A stretch of 64,000 nucleotides of DNA, taken from contig JADJFT010000001.1 in NCBI GenBank assembly GCA_016708465.1, forward strand, positions 372,001 to 436,000, given 5' to 3'. Made by a program: the position numbers and the translations under genes. This stretch comes from Rhodanobacteraceae bacterium (GTDB lineage: Bacteria; Pseudomonadota; Gammaproteobacteria; Xanthomonadales; Ahniellaceae). The notes below the pieces were generated by a model. The model was not told the DNA's origin. It made no database searches and was given only the letters and a program-made list of their open reading frames with translations. Positions 37,781 to 46,336 of the stretch are shown piece after piece. Each line of letters starts with the position of its first letter. The first letter of the stretch is position 1.

Positions 37781-38587
37781 TTAATCCAGCAGTTTGAAGG
37801 TATCGGCGTCACGCCAGGCTGGAAAACGTTCGCGGTGTGCATTGAGCGCACTGGCAGAAAGCGGCGTTGTTGCGACTTGCGCCCGATCATCGAGATCAAG
37901 CAGCGCCTCACCGGTGAAATCGATCGCCGCGCTGTCGCCGGCGTAGACGAGGCCATTGCCATCGGTCCCGACACGATTCACGCCGACCGAATAACACAGG
38001 TTTTCGATCGCGCGTGCGCGCAGCAATGTACGCCACGGGCCGCGCCGCGGTGCCGGCCAATTCGCCACGAACAGGATCACGTCGTAATCCATGCGCCCGA
38101 GATCGCTACGCATGTTATTGCGCATGAACACCGGAAACCGCAGGTCATAGCAGACCATTGGACAGATACGCCAGCCGTTCAATTCGACCACAAGGCGGGC
38201 GTCGCCACCGACATAACGTTCGTGCTCGTTGGCCATGCGAAACAGATGACGCTTGTCGTAGAAAACAAAGGTCTCATCGGGCGACATCCAGACCAACCGA
38301 TTGACGAAACGATCGCCATCGCGGATCACCAGCGAACCGGTCACGACCGCATTCACTTCCGATGCGAGCGCGCCCATCCAACGCACAGTCACGCCATCCA
38401 TCGTCTCGGCGTTGCTCAGCGTATCGTTGGTGAAGCCGCTGGTGAATGTTTCGGGCAGCACGACCAAATCGGTCATACCCGCCAGCGGTCGTACCAGATC
38501 GCCGAACATCACACGATTGGCCTTGGCGTCGTGCCAGTGCGTCGCCGCCTGGATCAGTGATACACGCAAGTCGTTTCCGGGCGGCAT
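37781..38587 (-). CDS. Carbon-nitrogen hydrolase, omega-amidase (YafV/Nit2-like)
   Basis: The 268-residue nitrilase-fold enzyme carries the triad Glu (VLPETFTSGF), Lys (YDKRHLFRM) and Cys (MVCYDLRFPVF). The phrase FRMANEHERYVGG and the intact fold fit omega-amidases, which hydrolyse alpha-ketoglutaramate and alpha-ketosuccinamate. The ATG at 38587 has a GAGG Shine-Dalgarno; the open frame goes on to 38614 but that part overlaps the aminotransferase. The aminotransferase immediately upstream on the same strand (end 38595) suggests that the two work in a glutamine transaminase/omega-amidase pathway. Confidence 0.9.
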   Translation of the reverse strand: MPPGNDLRVSLIQAATHWHDAKANRVMFGDLVRPLAGMTDLVVLPETFTSGFTNDTLSNAETMDGVTVRWMGALASEVNAVVTGSLVIRDGDRFVNRLVWMSPDETFVFYDKRHLFRMANEHERYVGGDARLVVELNGWRICPMVCYDLRFPVFMRNNMRSDLGRMDYDVILFVANWPAPRRGPWRTLLRARAIENLCYSVGVNRVGTDGNGLVYAGDSAAIDFTGEALLDLDDRAQVATTPLSASALNAHRERFPAWRDADTFKLLD

Positions 38588-38594
38588 CATCGCC

Positions 38595-39749
38595 TCACGA
38601 AACCTTGATGGCATGCAGACGTTCGGCTGCAGCTTTCAGCGTCGCATCGGTCTTGGCGAAACAGAAGCGCACCAGTTTTAGTTCCGGCGGCATTTCGTAG
38701 AACGCCGATACCGGAATCGCAGCGACACCCACCTCGCGCGCCAGCCATTCGCAAAAACTCATGTCATCGCGATCGCTAATCGCCGAGTAGTCGACAATCT
38801 GGAAATAGGCGCCATACACCGGCAATAGCCGGAACGGCGTGTCTGCCAGAAGGGTGCGGAAGCGGTCGCGCTTCTCCTGATAAAACGCTGGCAACTCCAG
38901 GTAATGGCTCGGTAAGCGTTCTATCACTTCGGCCAACGCCCACTGCGCCGGACTGAAGGTGCAAAAGGTCACGTACTGATGCACCTTGCGGAACTCGACC
39001 GACATTGCCGGCGGTGCGATGCAATAGCCGACTTTCCAGCCGGTGCAGTGATAGGTCTTGCCGAAGCTCGAAATCACGAAACTGCGATCAGCGAGTTCCG
39101 GGTGGCGCAACACCGACTGATGCGACAGGCCATCGAAAATGATGTGCTCGTAGACTTCGTCGGAAATCACGATCAGATCATGGCGACGCGCGATCTCGGC
39201 CAACGCGTCCAGATCTGCGGCGCTGAATACCGCGCCGCTCGGGTTGTGTGGCGAATTCACCAGGATGGCGCGGGTGCCGTTCTCGACCGCATCGTTCACG
39301 CGCTGCCAGTCAACCGCGAAGGTTTCGCTATCGAGCGGCACATGAATCGCCTTGCCCCCATTCAATTCGATCGCCGGCTCATAACTGTCGTAACACGGGT
39401 CGAGCACGATCACCGATTCACCCGGCCGCACAATCGCGGCGATCGCGCAAAACAGTGCCTCGGTCGCACCGCTGGTGACGGTCACGTCGCTATCGGCGTT
39501 CACAACGCGGCCATAGAGCGCCTGTGTCTTCAACGCGATCTGCTCGCGCAGTTTCGGAATGCCGGACATTGGCGCGTATTGGTTGCGGCCCTCATGCATG
39601 GCACGGCTTAGCGCGTCGCGCATCAGTTCCGGGCCATCGAAATCGGGAAAGCCTTGGCCAAGATTCACCGCCTTGTGCTGCACGGCCAACTGCGACATCA
39701 CGGTGAAGATTGTGGTGCCGACTTTCGGCAGTTTGGTCTCGATGCGCAT
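38595..39749 (-). CDS. PLP-dependent aminotransferase (methionine/glutamine transaminase-like)
   Basis: The 384-residue fold type I aminotransferase has SSFGKTYHCTGWKVGY with the PLP-binding lysine, NSPHNPSGAVF, and GATEALFCAIAA. It resembles E. coli YbdL and kynurenine/glutamine transaminase K-type enzymes that use methionine, glutamine or aromatic acids. ATG 39749 fits the family start MRIETKLPKVGTTIFTVMSQLA; the open frame to 39836 is extra. The omega-amidase gene follows 7 bases after the stop, so together they likely salvage methylthio-oxobutyrate and remove alpha-ketoglutaramate. Substrate choice is inferred from context. Confidence 0.88.
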   Translation of the reverse strand: MRIETKLPKVGTTIFTVMSQLAVQHKAVNLGQGFPDFDGPELMRDALSRAMHEGRNQYAPMSGIPKLREQIALKTQALYGRVVNADSDVTVTSGATEALFCAIAAIVRPGESVIVLDPCYDSYEPAIELNGGKAIHVPLDSETFAVDWQRVNDAVENGTRAILVNSPHNPSGAVFSAADLDALAEIARRHDLIVISDEVYEHIIFDGLSHQSVLRHPELADRSFVISSFGKTYHCTGWKVGYCIAPPAMSVEFRKVHQYVTFCTFSPAQWALAEVIERLPSHYLELPAFYQEKRDRFRTLLADTPFRLLPVYGAYFQIVDYSAISDRDDMSFCEWLAREVGVAAIPVSAFYEMPPELKLVRFCFAKTDATLKAAAERLHAIKVS

Positions 39750-39840
39750 TTCGGATCCAAGCAGAAACGTGGCCCCGAAGTTTCGCCGATTTCGGTACGA
39801 AATGCTGGTGCGCTTGATTCGAAGTGCTTGGAACAAGCCC

Positions 39841-40725
39841 TCAGCGTGCTGCTACGGCAGCGCGCAGTGGCCCCAAGACGGCGATTAGCGCATCGCGTTG
39901 CAACGGCCAGATCAAAAAACCGGCACTGCCAGCGTGCGCGCCGCGGGCACGTTCGATCGGCCTCAGCTTAGCCGCCAGCATGAAGACCGGCGGCGCCTTT
40001 CGCGCCGGGTAATGACTGATGCGACGGCACAGTTTGAAGCCCGCCTCATCGGCCAAGTGAGCGTCAATCAAGATCACATCCCAGCGCCGTGCCAGATGCC
40101 GAATCCAGCCATCCTGTTCATCGAGCGCGAGTTCGATACGTGCGCCCATACTGGACAGCAAATCCGATGCGTCTTCGGCACCCTCCGAATGCACGTCGAT
40201 CAGCAGAATATGCAAGCCGCCCAAGGCATGCGGTTCAGTCGAAGTTGTTTCGATTGCCGGCGGCGCCGCGAAGATCGGTCGACTCGGTATCGGTCTGGGC
40301 ATCGGTGCCGGCATCGCCGATTGCTGATCCGGTGCTTCTTCGTGGCGGCGCACACTCAGCCACGACACATATTCCGGAGGCCGCGTGTGATACGCCAACT
40401 CGACGCCGTCAATGGCTTCGTAAACCATCGCCGCGAGGTTCGGCAGCAACTGGGTTTCGGAGACACACATGCCGGGCGATCCCAGCACACCAGTTTCGGA
40501 CACCGATATCAGCGGTGCGACCGGGAAGCGCTCGGCCAGAAACGCTTGTGTGCGCTCGATATTTAACGTGCTCCAGTTGACCACGGCGACATCCGCGACC
40601 TCGCTCGCCTTTACCAGCCGAAACCCGCGCGGCAGCGTCCTTGCCGCAGTGTCCAGTACGACTTGCATCATGTGCAACTCGCTACTCGCAAAACCGAGAC
40701 TGAGGATCCGGATTGAATCTGGCAT
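39841..40725 (-). CDS. Degenerate (pseudo) receiver-domain protein
   Basis: The 294-residue protein has a C-terminal receiver-like domain (about residues 170-290): it keeps the Asp in ILIDAHLADEAG but has DV instead of an acidic pair, Ala instead of the Thr/Ser switch (LAAK) and Trp instead of the conserved Lys (LIWPLQ). The N-terminal third also looks receiver-like (ILSLGFASSELHMMQ), joined by a Pro-rich linker. So it probably cannot be phosphorylated normally and may bind a partner or small molecule. It is divergent from fadH, sharing a 120-base intergenic region with a CRP-type site. Confidence 0.7.
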   Translation of the reverse strand: MPDSIRILSLGFASSELHMMQVVLDTAARTLPRGFRLVKASEVADVAVVNWSTLNIERTQAFLAERFPVAPLISVSETGVLGSPGMCVSETQLLPNLAAMVYEAIDGVELAYHTRPPEYVSWLSVRRHEEAPDQQSAMPAPMPRPIPSRPIFAAPPAIETTSTEPHALGGLHILLIDVHSEGAEDASDLLSSMGARIELALDEQDGWIRHLARRWDVILIDAHLADEAGFKLCRRISHYPARKAPPVFMLAAKLRPIERARGAHAGSAGFLIWPLQRDALIAVLGPLRAAVAAR

Positions 40726-40780
40726 GTGGGCTCATCCTTGAGGGTGGCGTGACGATATGTGAAGTGCACCTGGTTCGGCA

Positions 40781-40796
40781 TGTGACGAACTTCACA
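40781..40796. promoter_or_regulatory. CRP/Clp-type operator
   Basis: The perfect consensus TGTGA-N6-TCACA occurs at 40781-40796, flanked by A on the left and T on the right, in the region between the divergent pseudo-receiver gene and fadH. An additional TGTGA half-site lies at 40758-40762. The match is the CRP family consensus; in Lysobacterales the likely binder is the c-di-GMP-responsive CRP homologue Clp, which is inference. Confidence 0.7.
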
Positions 40797-40845
40797 TTGC
40801 GAAACATTAAACAATCGTTTGACGGATCGAGCCGACGAACGGAAT

Positions 40846-42912
40846 ATGGGCATTCCAACCGCCATCCGGACGCCATCCGTGACGACTGACGCCTATCCAC
40901 ACCTGTTGCAACCTTTAAATCTCGGCCACGTCACGCTCCGCAACCGCGTGCTGATGGGTTCGATGCATACCGGTCTCGAAGACCGTGCCCGCGACTTCGA
41001 CAAGCTGGCCGCCTACTTTGGCGAGCGCGCGCGCGGTGGCGTCGGCCTGATCGTGACCGGCGGCATCGCGCCGAACATCGCCGGCTGGGTGTCACCCTTC
41101 GCCGGCAAGCTCAGCTGGCCTTGGGAAGTGGCCAGACATCGCAAGGTCACCCGCGCCGTCCATGAACACGATGGCCGCATCTGTATGCAGATCCTGCATA
41201 CCGGTCGCTACGCCTATCACCCGCTCGGCGTTGCGCCGTCAAAGATCAAGTCGCCGATCTCACCGTTTGCACCGCGCGAACTGAGTGGACGCGGCGTGTG
41301 GTCGCAAATCAAGGCTTTTGCGAACTGTGCAGCCCTTGCCCGTGATGCCGGCTACGACGGCGTCGAGGTGATGGGCTCCGAAGGCTATTTGATCAACCAG
41401 TTCCTCTGCGAACGCACCAACAAACGCACTGATGAATGGGGCGGCCCGTATGAAAACCGGATGCGTTTCCCGCTCGAAATCATCAAAGCAATTCGCGCCA
41501 AGGTTGGCCGCGATTTCATCATCATCTACCGCCTGTCCCTGCTCGATTTGGTCGACCTTGGCCAGAGCTGGGAGGAAATCACGACACTTGCCAAAGCCGT
41601 CGAAGCGGCCGGTGCGACGATCATCAACAGCGGCATCGGTTGGCACGAAGCACGGATTCCGACGATTGTCACCTCAGTGCCGCGCGCCGGCTTCGCGTTC
41701 ACGACACGCGAACTGAAGAAATTCGTCACGTTGCCGCTGATCGCGACCAATCGCATCAACATGCCGGATGTCGCCGAGAAGTTGCTGGCCGAAGGTACCT
41801 GCGACATGGTGTCGATGGCGCGTCCGTTGCTTGCCGACCCGGAGTGGGTGAATAAAGCCAAGGCCAATCGCGCGCAACACATCAACACCTGCATCGCCTG
41901 CAACCAAGCCTGTCTCGATCACGTCTTCGAGAACAAGCGCGCAACGTGCTTGGTCAATCCTCGCGCCTGCTACGAAACCGAAGTCCTGATCCAGGCCACG
42001 ACGACACCAAAGCGCATCGCGGTGGTGGGTGCTGGACCAGCCGGTCTTGCTGCCGCAACGACACTGGGCGAACGCGGCCACCGCGTCATCCTATTCGATG
42101 CCGCGAATGAAATCGGTGGCCAGTTCAACATGGCCAAGCGCATTCCCGGCAAGGAAGAATTCCACGAAACGATCCGCTATTTCAGCCATCACATCGTCCA
42201 GACCGGCGTCGAGTTGAAGCTCGCTACGCCAGTCACTGCCGAGCAACTAGTGCAAGCTGGATTCGACGAGATCATCCTCGCCACTGGCGTGACACCGCGC
42301 ACAGTTCGCATCGACGGCATCGATTCTCCCAAGGTATTGAGCTATCTCGATGTACTGAACAACCGAGTCGAAGTGGGGCCGCGGGTTGCCATCATCGGTG
42401 CCGGCGGGATCGGTTTCGATGTCGCCGAATATCTCGTGCACGCGGGGCATTCGCCGACGCTTGATGAAAAGCTGTGGCGCAAGGAATGGGGCGTTGACGA
42501 CACCTTTACACGTCGCGGCGGTATCGACGGACTAAAGCCGCAACCGGAACCGCCGGCACGCCAGGTGTTCCTGCTGCAACGTTCCGATGGTGCACCCGGC
42601 AAGCGCCTGAACAAAACCAGCGGTTGGGTGCATCGCGCCACACTGAAGATGAAGCGGGTCGAGATGATCGGTGGCGTTCACTACGACCGCATCGACGAGC
42701 GCGGCCTGCATATCACCCTTGGTGCGAACCAACGCCTTCTCGAAGTCGATCACATCGTGATCTGCGCGGGCCAGGAACCGAATCGGACCTTGCATGCGCA
42801 ATTGGCGATTTTGGGCAAGACCGCGCACCTGATCGGTGGTGCCGACGAAGCCGGCGAACTCGATGCCAAGCGCGCCATCGATCAAGGGACGCGCCTTGCC
42901 GCGGTGCTCTAG
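40846..42912 (+). CDS. fadH: NADPH-dependent 2,4-dienoyl-CoA reductase
   Basis: The approximately 688-residue flavo-iron-sulphur protein matches E. coli FadH (672 residues), which removes double bonds at even positions during unsaturated fatty acid beta-oxidation. The N-terminal TIM barrel binds FMN (RNRVLMGSMHTGLED, GSEGYLINQFLCERTNKRTDEWGG). The 4Fe-4S cluster is held by CIACNQACLD and the cysteine in RATCLVNP. C-terminal FAD and NADPH sites show GAGPAGLAAA and GAGGIGFD. ATG 40846 is used here; a GTG at 40879 is near the usual start, and the frame is open from 40819. A CRP-type site lies about 50 bases upstream. Confidence 0.93.
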   Translation: MGIPTAIRTPSVTTDAYPHLLQPLNLGHVTLRNRVLMGSMHTGLEDRARDFDKLAAYFGERARGGVGLIVTGGIAPNIAGWVSPFAGKLSWPWEVARHRKVTRAVHEHDGRICMQILHTGRYAYHPLGVAPSKIKSPISPFAPRELSGRGVWSQIKAFANCAALARDAGYDGVEVMGSEGYLINQFLCERTNKRTDEWGGPYENRMRFPLEIIKAIRAKVGRDFIIIYRLSLLDLVDLGQSWEEITTLAKAVEAAGATIINSGIGWHEARIPTIVTSVPRAGFAFTTRELKKFVTLPLIATNRINMPDVAEKLLAEGTCDMVSMARPLLADPEWVNKAKANRAQHINTCIACNQACLDHVFENKRATCLVNPRACYETEVLIQATTTPKRIAVVGAGPAGLAAATTLGERGHRVILFDAANEIGGQFNMAKRIPGKEEFHETIRYFSHHIVQTGVELKLATPVTAEQLVQAGFDEIILATGVTPRTVRIDGIDSPKVLSYLDVLNNRVEVGPRVAIIGAGGIGFDVAEYLVHAGHSPTLDEKLWRKEWGVDDTFTRRGGIDGLKPQPEPPARQVFLLQRSDGAPGKRLNKTSGWVHRATLKMKRVEMIGGVHYDRIDERGLHITLGANQRLLEVDHIVICAGQEPNRTLHAQLAILGKTAHLIGGADEAGELDAKRAIDQGTRLAAVL

Positions 42913-42916
42913 CCAC

Positions 42917-43630
42917 TCATGTCAGCGGCAGCAGCGCATCGAGCACCAGTCGCACCATCGCGTCGACACCATGCTGACGTTGTTCTGGCGACCACTGCTC
43001 ATGAGTGCGTAGATGGTCCGACACGGCGCAGACCGCCAGTGCCTCGGCGCCATACTGCGCTGCGAGACCGTATAGTCCGGCTGCCTCCATCTAGATGCCG
43101 AGAATGTTCATCGCAGCCAGCGTGTCGACCATGGTTGGATCGGGGCCATAGAACAAATCGGCACTGAAGACGTTGCCGATGCGCACACGAATGTTCTGGC
43201 GCTGCGCTTCATTCGCAACCGCCGACAATAATCCGTAGCTGGCGATCGCGGCGTAGTCCATGCCCTTGAAGCGCGAACGATTGACGCCGGAATCGGTGCT
43301 CGCGCCCTGCGCCAGCACGATGTCGCCGAGTTGAAGGTCAGCCGCCACGCCGCCGCAGGTGCCGATGCGGATCAGCCGCTTCACGCCGTACTCGCGCACC
43401 AGTTCGGTGGCGTAGATCGAGGACGAGGGAATGCCCATGCCGGTACCCATCACCGATACGCGCTGGCCACGCCAGGTGCCGGTGAATCCCGACATCGCAC
43501 GGATGCGCGTGACTTCGACAGCATCGGCGAGCAGCGTGTTGGCAATGTGCGCAGCGCGCAGCGGATCGCCCGGCAGCAACACGGTCTCGGCGAAATCACC
43601 CGGTTGGGCGGAAATATGCGGTGTGCCCAT
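42917..43630 (-). pseudogene. deoD: Purine nucleoside phosphorylase DeoD with in-frame amber codon
   Basis: ATG 43630 begins MGTPHISAQPGDFAETVLLPGDPLRA, typical of hexameric DeoD, with GTGMGIPSSSIY and GTCGG for phosphate binding and SADLFYGPDP later. At codon 180 (43091-43093) a TAG replaces the glutamate of the substrate motif GxEMEAAG, which corresponds to Glu179 of the E. coli enzyme; the frame continues unbroken after it as MEAAGLYGLAAQYGAEALAV and SDHLRTHEQW to the stop at 42917, 237 residues in total. GAG to TAG is one change. A sequencing error or a recent null mutation is likely. It is the third gene of the deoA-deoB-deoD operon. Confidence 0.88.
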
Positions 43631-43640
43631 GATGAACTCC

Positions 43641-44840
43641 TCAGGCGGTGATGTTCGTGGCCAGCGCTTGTCCGTGAGCAAGCGGCGCCAGGCCGAAATG
43701 CCGAGCCAGTGTTTGTCCAAGGTCGGCGAAACTATTGCGCAGGCCGGCATTGCCAGGCCGCAATCCGCCACCCAGCGCCAGCAACGGTACACATTCGCGG
43801 GTGTGGTCGCTGCCCGGCCAAGTTGGATCGTTGCCGTGGTCGGCGCTGAATAGGATCAAGTCACCATCACGACGTGTGCCCAGCAACTCCGCTAAGCGTC
43901 CATCGAGCCGCTCCAGTGCGGCGGCATAACCAACGACATCGCGGCGATGGCCGTATTCGGAATCGAAGTCGACCAGGTTCACAAAAACGAGGCTGTCTTC
44001 CGGTGCATCGCGAAACGCGCGAATCGTGGTGTCGATCAAGGCATCGAGCCCGCTGACCGGTATCGATTGAGTGATGCCCTGCCCGGCAAAGATGTCTGAA
44101 ACCTTGCCGATCGCGATGACCTGTTTGCCGGCGGCGACCAGCGCATCCAGCAACGTCGGCGCCGTCGGCGGTACCGCGTAATCATGACGATGACCGGTCC
44201 GCTTGAAGTTTGCCGCGTCGTTGCCAATGAACGGTCGCGCAATCACCCGCGCAATGCGGTAATCGTCAACCAGTTCACGTGCGATTTCGCAGACGCGATA
44301 TAGGCGATCCAGGCCGAAATGTTCTTCGTGCGCGGCGATCTGAAACACCGAGTCTGCCGACGTATAGACGATCGGCTGCCCGCTCGCGATGTGTTCCGCG
44401 CCGAGCCGTTGCAGGATTTCGGTACCCGACGCCCGGCAATTCCCCAGCACACCACGCAGGCCGGCGCGCACACACAGCGCGTCAAGAAGCGCCGGAGGAA
44501 AACTGTGTTCATAGGCAGTGAAATAGCCCCAATCGAACAACACCGGCACACCGCACATCTCCCAGTGGCCGCTGGTCGTGTCCTTACCGGTGGACTGCTC
44601 ATACATCGCTGCCCAAGTCGCGGCAGCGTCTGCACCTTCGCCGACAGCCGTCTGATGACCCTGTGCGAGTGCATGTGCGGCGTACAGGCCGAGCGCACGC
44701 AAGTTTGGCAATTGCGGTGCGCAGCGGGCAACGATATGCCCAAAGGTATCGGCACCGGTATCGCCGAATCGGTCTGCATCTGGTGCTGCACCGATGCCAA
44801 GAGAATCGAGTACAACCAGCAGCGCACGCGCCATCAGCAA
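43641..44840 (-). CDS. deoB: Phosphopentomutase
   Basis: The 399-residue alkaline phosphatase-fold enzyme interconverts (deoxy)ribose 1- and 5-phosphates. Motifs with metal-binding residues are VVLDSLGIGAAPDA at the N-terminus, GHWEMCGVP, and the C-terminal NLVDFDSEYGHRRDV and FSADHGNDPTWPGSDHTRE. It begins immediately at the end of deoA (stop overlap of 7 bases) and is followed after 10 bases by deoD, so the three genes act together in nucleoside degradation. ATG start: a possible Met 3 codons in (MARALLVVLDSLG) may be the true one. Confidence 0.95.
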   Translation of the reverse strand: MLMARALLVVLDSLGIGAAPDADRFGDTGADTFGHIVARCAPQLPNLRALGLYAAHALAQGHQTAVGEGADAAATWAAMYEQSTGKDTTSGHWEMCGVPVLFDWGYFTAYEHSFPPALLDALCVRAGLRGVLGNCRASGTEILQRLGAEHIASGQPIVYTSADSVFQIAAHEEHFGLDRLYRVCEIARELVDDYRIARVIARPFIGNDAANFKRTGHRHDYAVPPTAPTLLDALVAAGKQVIAIGKVSDIFAGQGITQSIPVSGLDALIDTTIRAFRDAPEDSLVFVNLVDFDSEYGHRRDVVGYAAALERLDGRLAELLGTRRDGDLILFSADHGNDPTWPGSDHTRECVPLLALGGGLRPGNAGLRNSFADLGQTLARHFGLAPLAHGQALATNITA

Positions 44841-46165
44841 TGCTCCACGTCGATACGTGCATGAATCAACGATACCGGCGCTACAGCAGCACCGAGTTCA
44901 AATGCAGCCAACACCCGTGTCCGCGCCCATTCGATCTGGTCAGCGCTGCGCAGACACAGACGCAGCAATGGCTCGCCGCGTGCGACGAGATCACCAACAG
45001 AACGTACTTGATCCAGACCGACGGCCAGGTCGATGCAATCATCGGGATGGCGACGACCGCCACCAAGGTCGACGACGAGGTCGCCAAGGCAGCGTGAGTC
45101 AATCGCGCGTATCGTTCCCGCGTCATCGGCGATCACGTCGACATGGATCGGCGCTGTCGGCAGGTAGCGATCGGACTTCAACATCAAGTCACTCGGACCA
45201 CCGAGAGCAGCAACCATGCGCTCGAAATGCTCGGCCGCCGCTCCACTATCCAGCGCGTGCTGCAGACGCGTGGTCGCATCATGTGCGGTTGTTGCAAGGC
45301 CGCCGCGGCGCAGAACTTCGCCCGCCAACGCCAAGCAGACTGCGTGCATACGTGGCGACGATGGATCCCCGCGCAGGTAGTCGAGCACGGCGCGCAGTTC
45401 AGTGGCATTGCCCACCGCCGGCACCAGCGGCTCACCCATGTCTGTGACCAACGCGGAACAGGCCAAGCCGGCATCGTTGGCGACTGCCACCAAGCTACGG
45501 GCAAGGCACTCGGCATCGTCGCGTGCTGGAAAAAACGCACCACTACCACACTTCACGTCGAGCACCAGTGCATCAAGCTGTACCGAAAGTTTCTTCGACA
45601 GGATCGATGCGACGATCAATGGCATGGCGTCAACCGTGGCGGTGACATCGCGCACTGCGTAAAGGCGCCGGTCGGCCGGAGCGAGGGCCTTGCCGGCGCT
45701 GACGATGGCACAACCGGCACTGCGTAGCGCAGCGCGCATCAAACCGATGTCGGCATCAACGGTATAGCCTGGAATGGCGGTTAACTTGTCCAGTGTGCCG
45801 CCGGTATGCCCAAGCCCACGACCGCTCAGCATCGGCACCGCAGCACCACAGGCAGCAAGCATAGGCGCCAGCGCAAGGCTTACAGCATCGCCGACGCCGC
45901 CGGTGGAATGCTTATCGAGCAACGGCCGATCAATATCGAGCAGTGCGCGCGTGAGGCGTTCGCCACTGTCGCGCATGGCAAGGGTCAGGCGCACCGTGTC
46001 GGACGCACTCAAACCTCGGCAGCGCACAGCCATCGCGAACGCCGCCATTTGGCCCTCGCTAGTGCGGCCGTCGGCCATGCCGCGGACAAATTCATTCAAG
46101 GCAGCTGGATCCGGCGCACGCGCGTCACGCACATCGGCAATCACGGATTGCGGCGTGTAGGCCAT
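44834..46165 (-). CDS. deoA: Thymidine phosphorylase
   Basis: The 443-residue enzyme splits thymidine to thymine and deoxyribose 1-phosphate. Glycosyl transferase family 3 features are LLDKHSTGGVGDAVSL, MLSGRGLGHTGGTLDKL with the phosphate-binding residues, IVASILSKKLSVQLDALVLDVKCGSGAF and MGEPLVPAVGNATE. It is the first gene of the deo operon here. The upstream 170 bases include a TATAGT-like -10 box but no convincing -35, and there is a 5-bp GGCGG/CCGCC hairpin just before the start codon. Confidence 0.95.
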   Translation of the reverse strand: MAYTPQSVIADVRDARAPDPAALNEFVRGMADGRTSEGQMAAFAMAVRCRGLSASDTVRLTLAMRDSGERLTRALLDIDRPLLDKHSTGGVGDAVSLALAPMLAACGAAVPMLSGRGLGHTGGTLDKLTAIPGYTVDADIGLMRAALRSAGCAIVSAGKALAPADRRLYAVRDVTATVDAMPLIVASILSKKLSVQLDALVLDVKCGSGAFFPARDDAECLARSLVAVANDAGLACSALVTDMGEPLVPAVGNATELRAVLDYLRGDPSSPRMHAVCLALAGEVLRRGGLATTAHDATTRLQHALDSGAAAEHFERMVAALGGPSDLMLKSDRYLPTAPIHVDVIADDAGTIRAIDSRCLGDLVVDLGGGRRHPDDCIDLAVGLDQVRSVGDLVARGEPLLRLCLRSADQIEWARTRVLAAFELGAAVAPVSLIHARIDVEHC

Positions 46166-46283
46166 GTTAGGCGGCTCCGCCGAACGTCATATCCACACCG
46201 AACGACACTTCGCGACTCGAGTCATGTTCATTGCCGCACTATAGCCAAAGCCATGCGGATTGCGTTGACACCGATCAACGGCC

Positions 46284-46309
46284 AAAAAAAACGGGCCGAA
46301 GCCCGTTTT
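46284..46309 (-). terminator. Intrinsic terminator after pnp
   Basis: On the reverse strand a stem AAAACGGGC / GCCCGTTTT with a TTCG loop is followed by further T to give a T-run of about 8. It lies 27 bases after the pnp stop and closes the rimP-to-pnp operon. Confidence 0.9.
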
Positions 46310-46336
46310 CTGTAATGTCCGCGATGTGCTGCGGAA

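Noticed and set aside
43091..43093. TAG as a recoded sense codon (pyrrolysine or suppressor)
   Set aside because: One isolated TAG in a window with many apparent errors, and no evidence of other in-frame TAG codons being read through.
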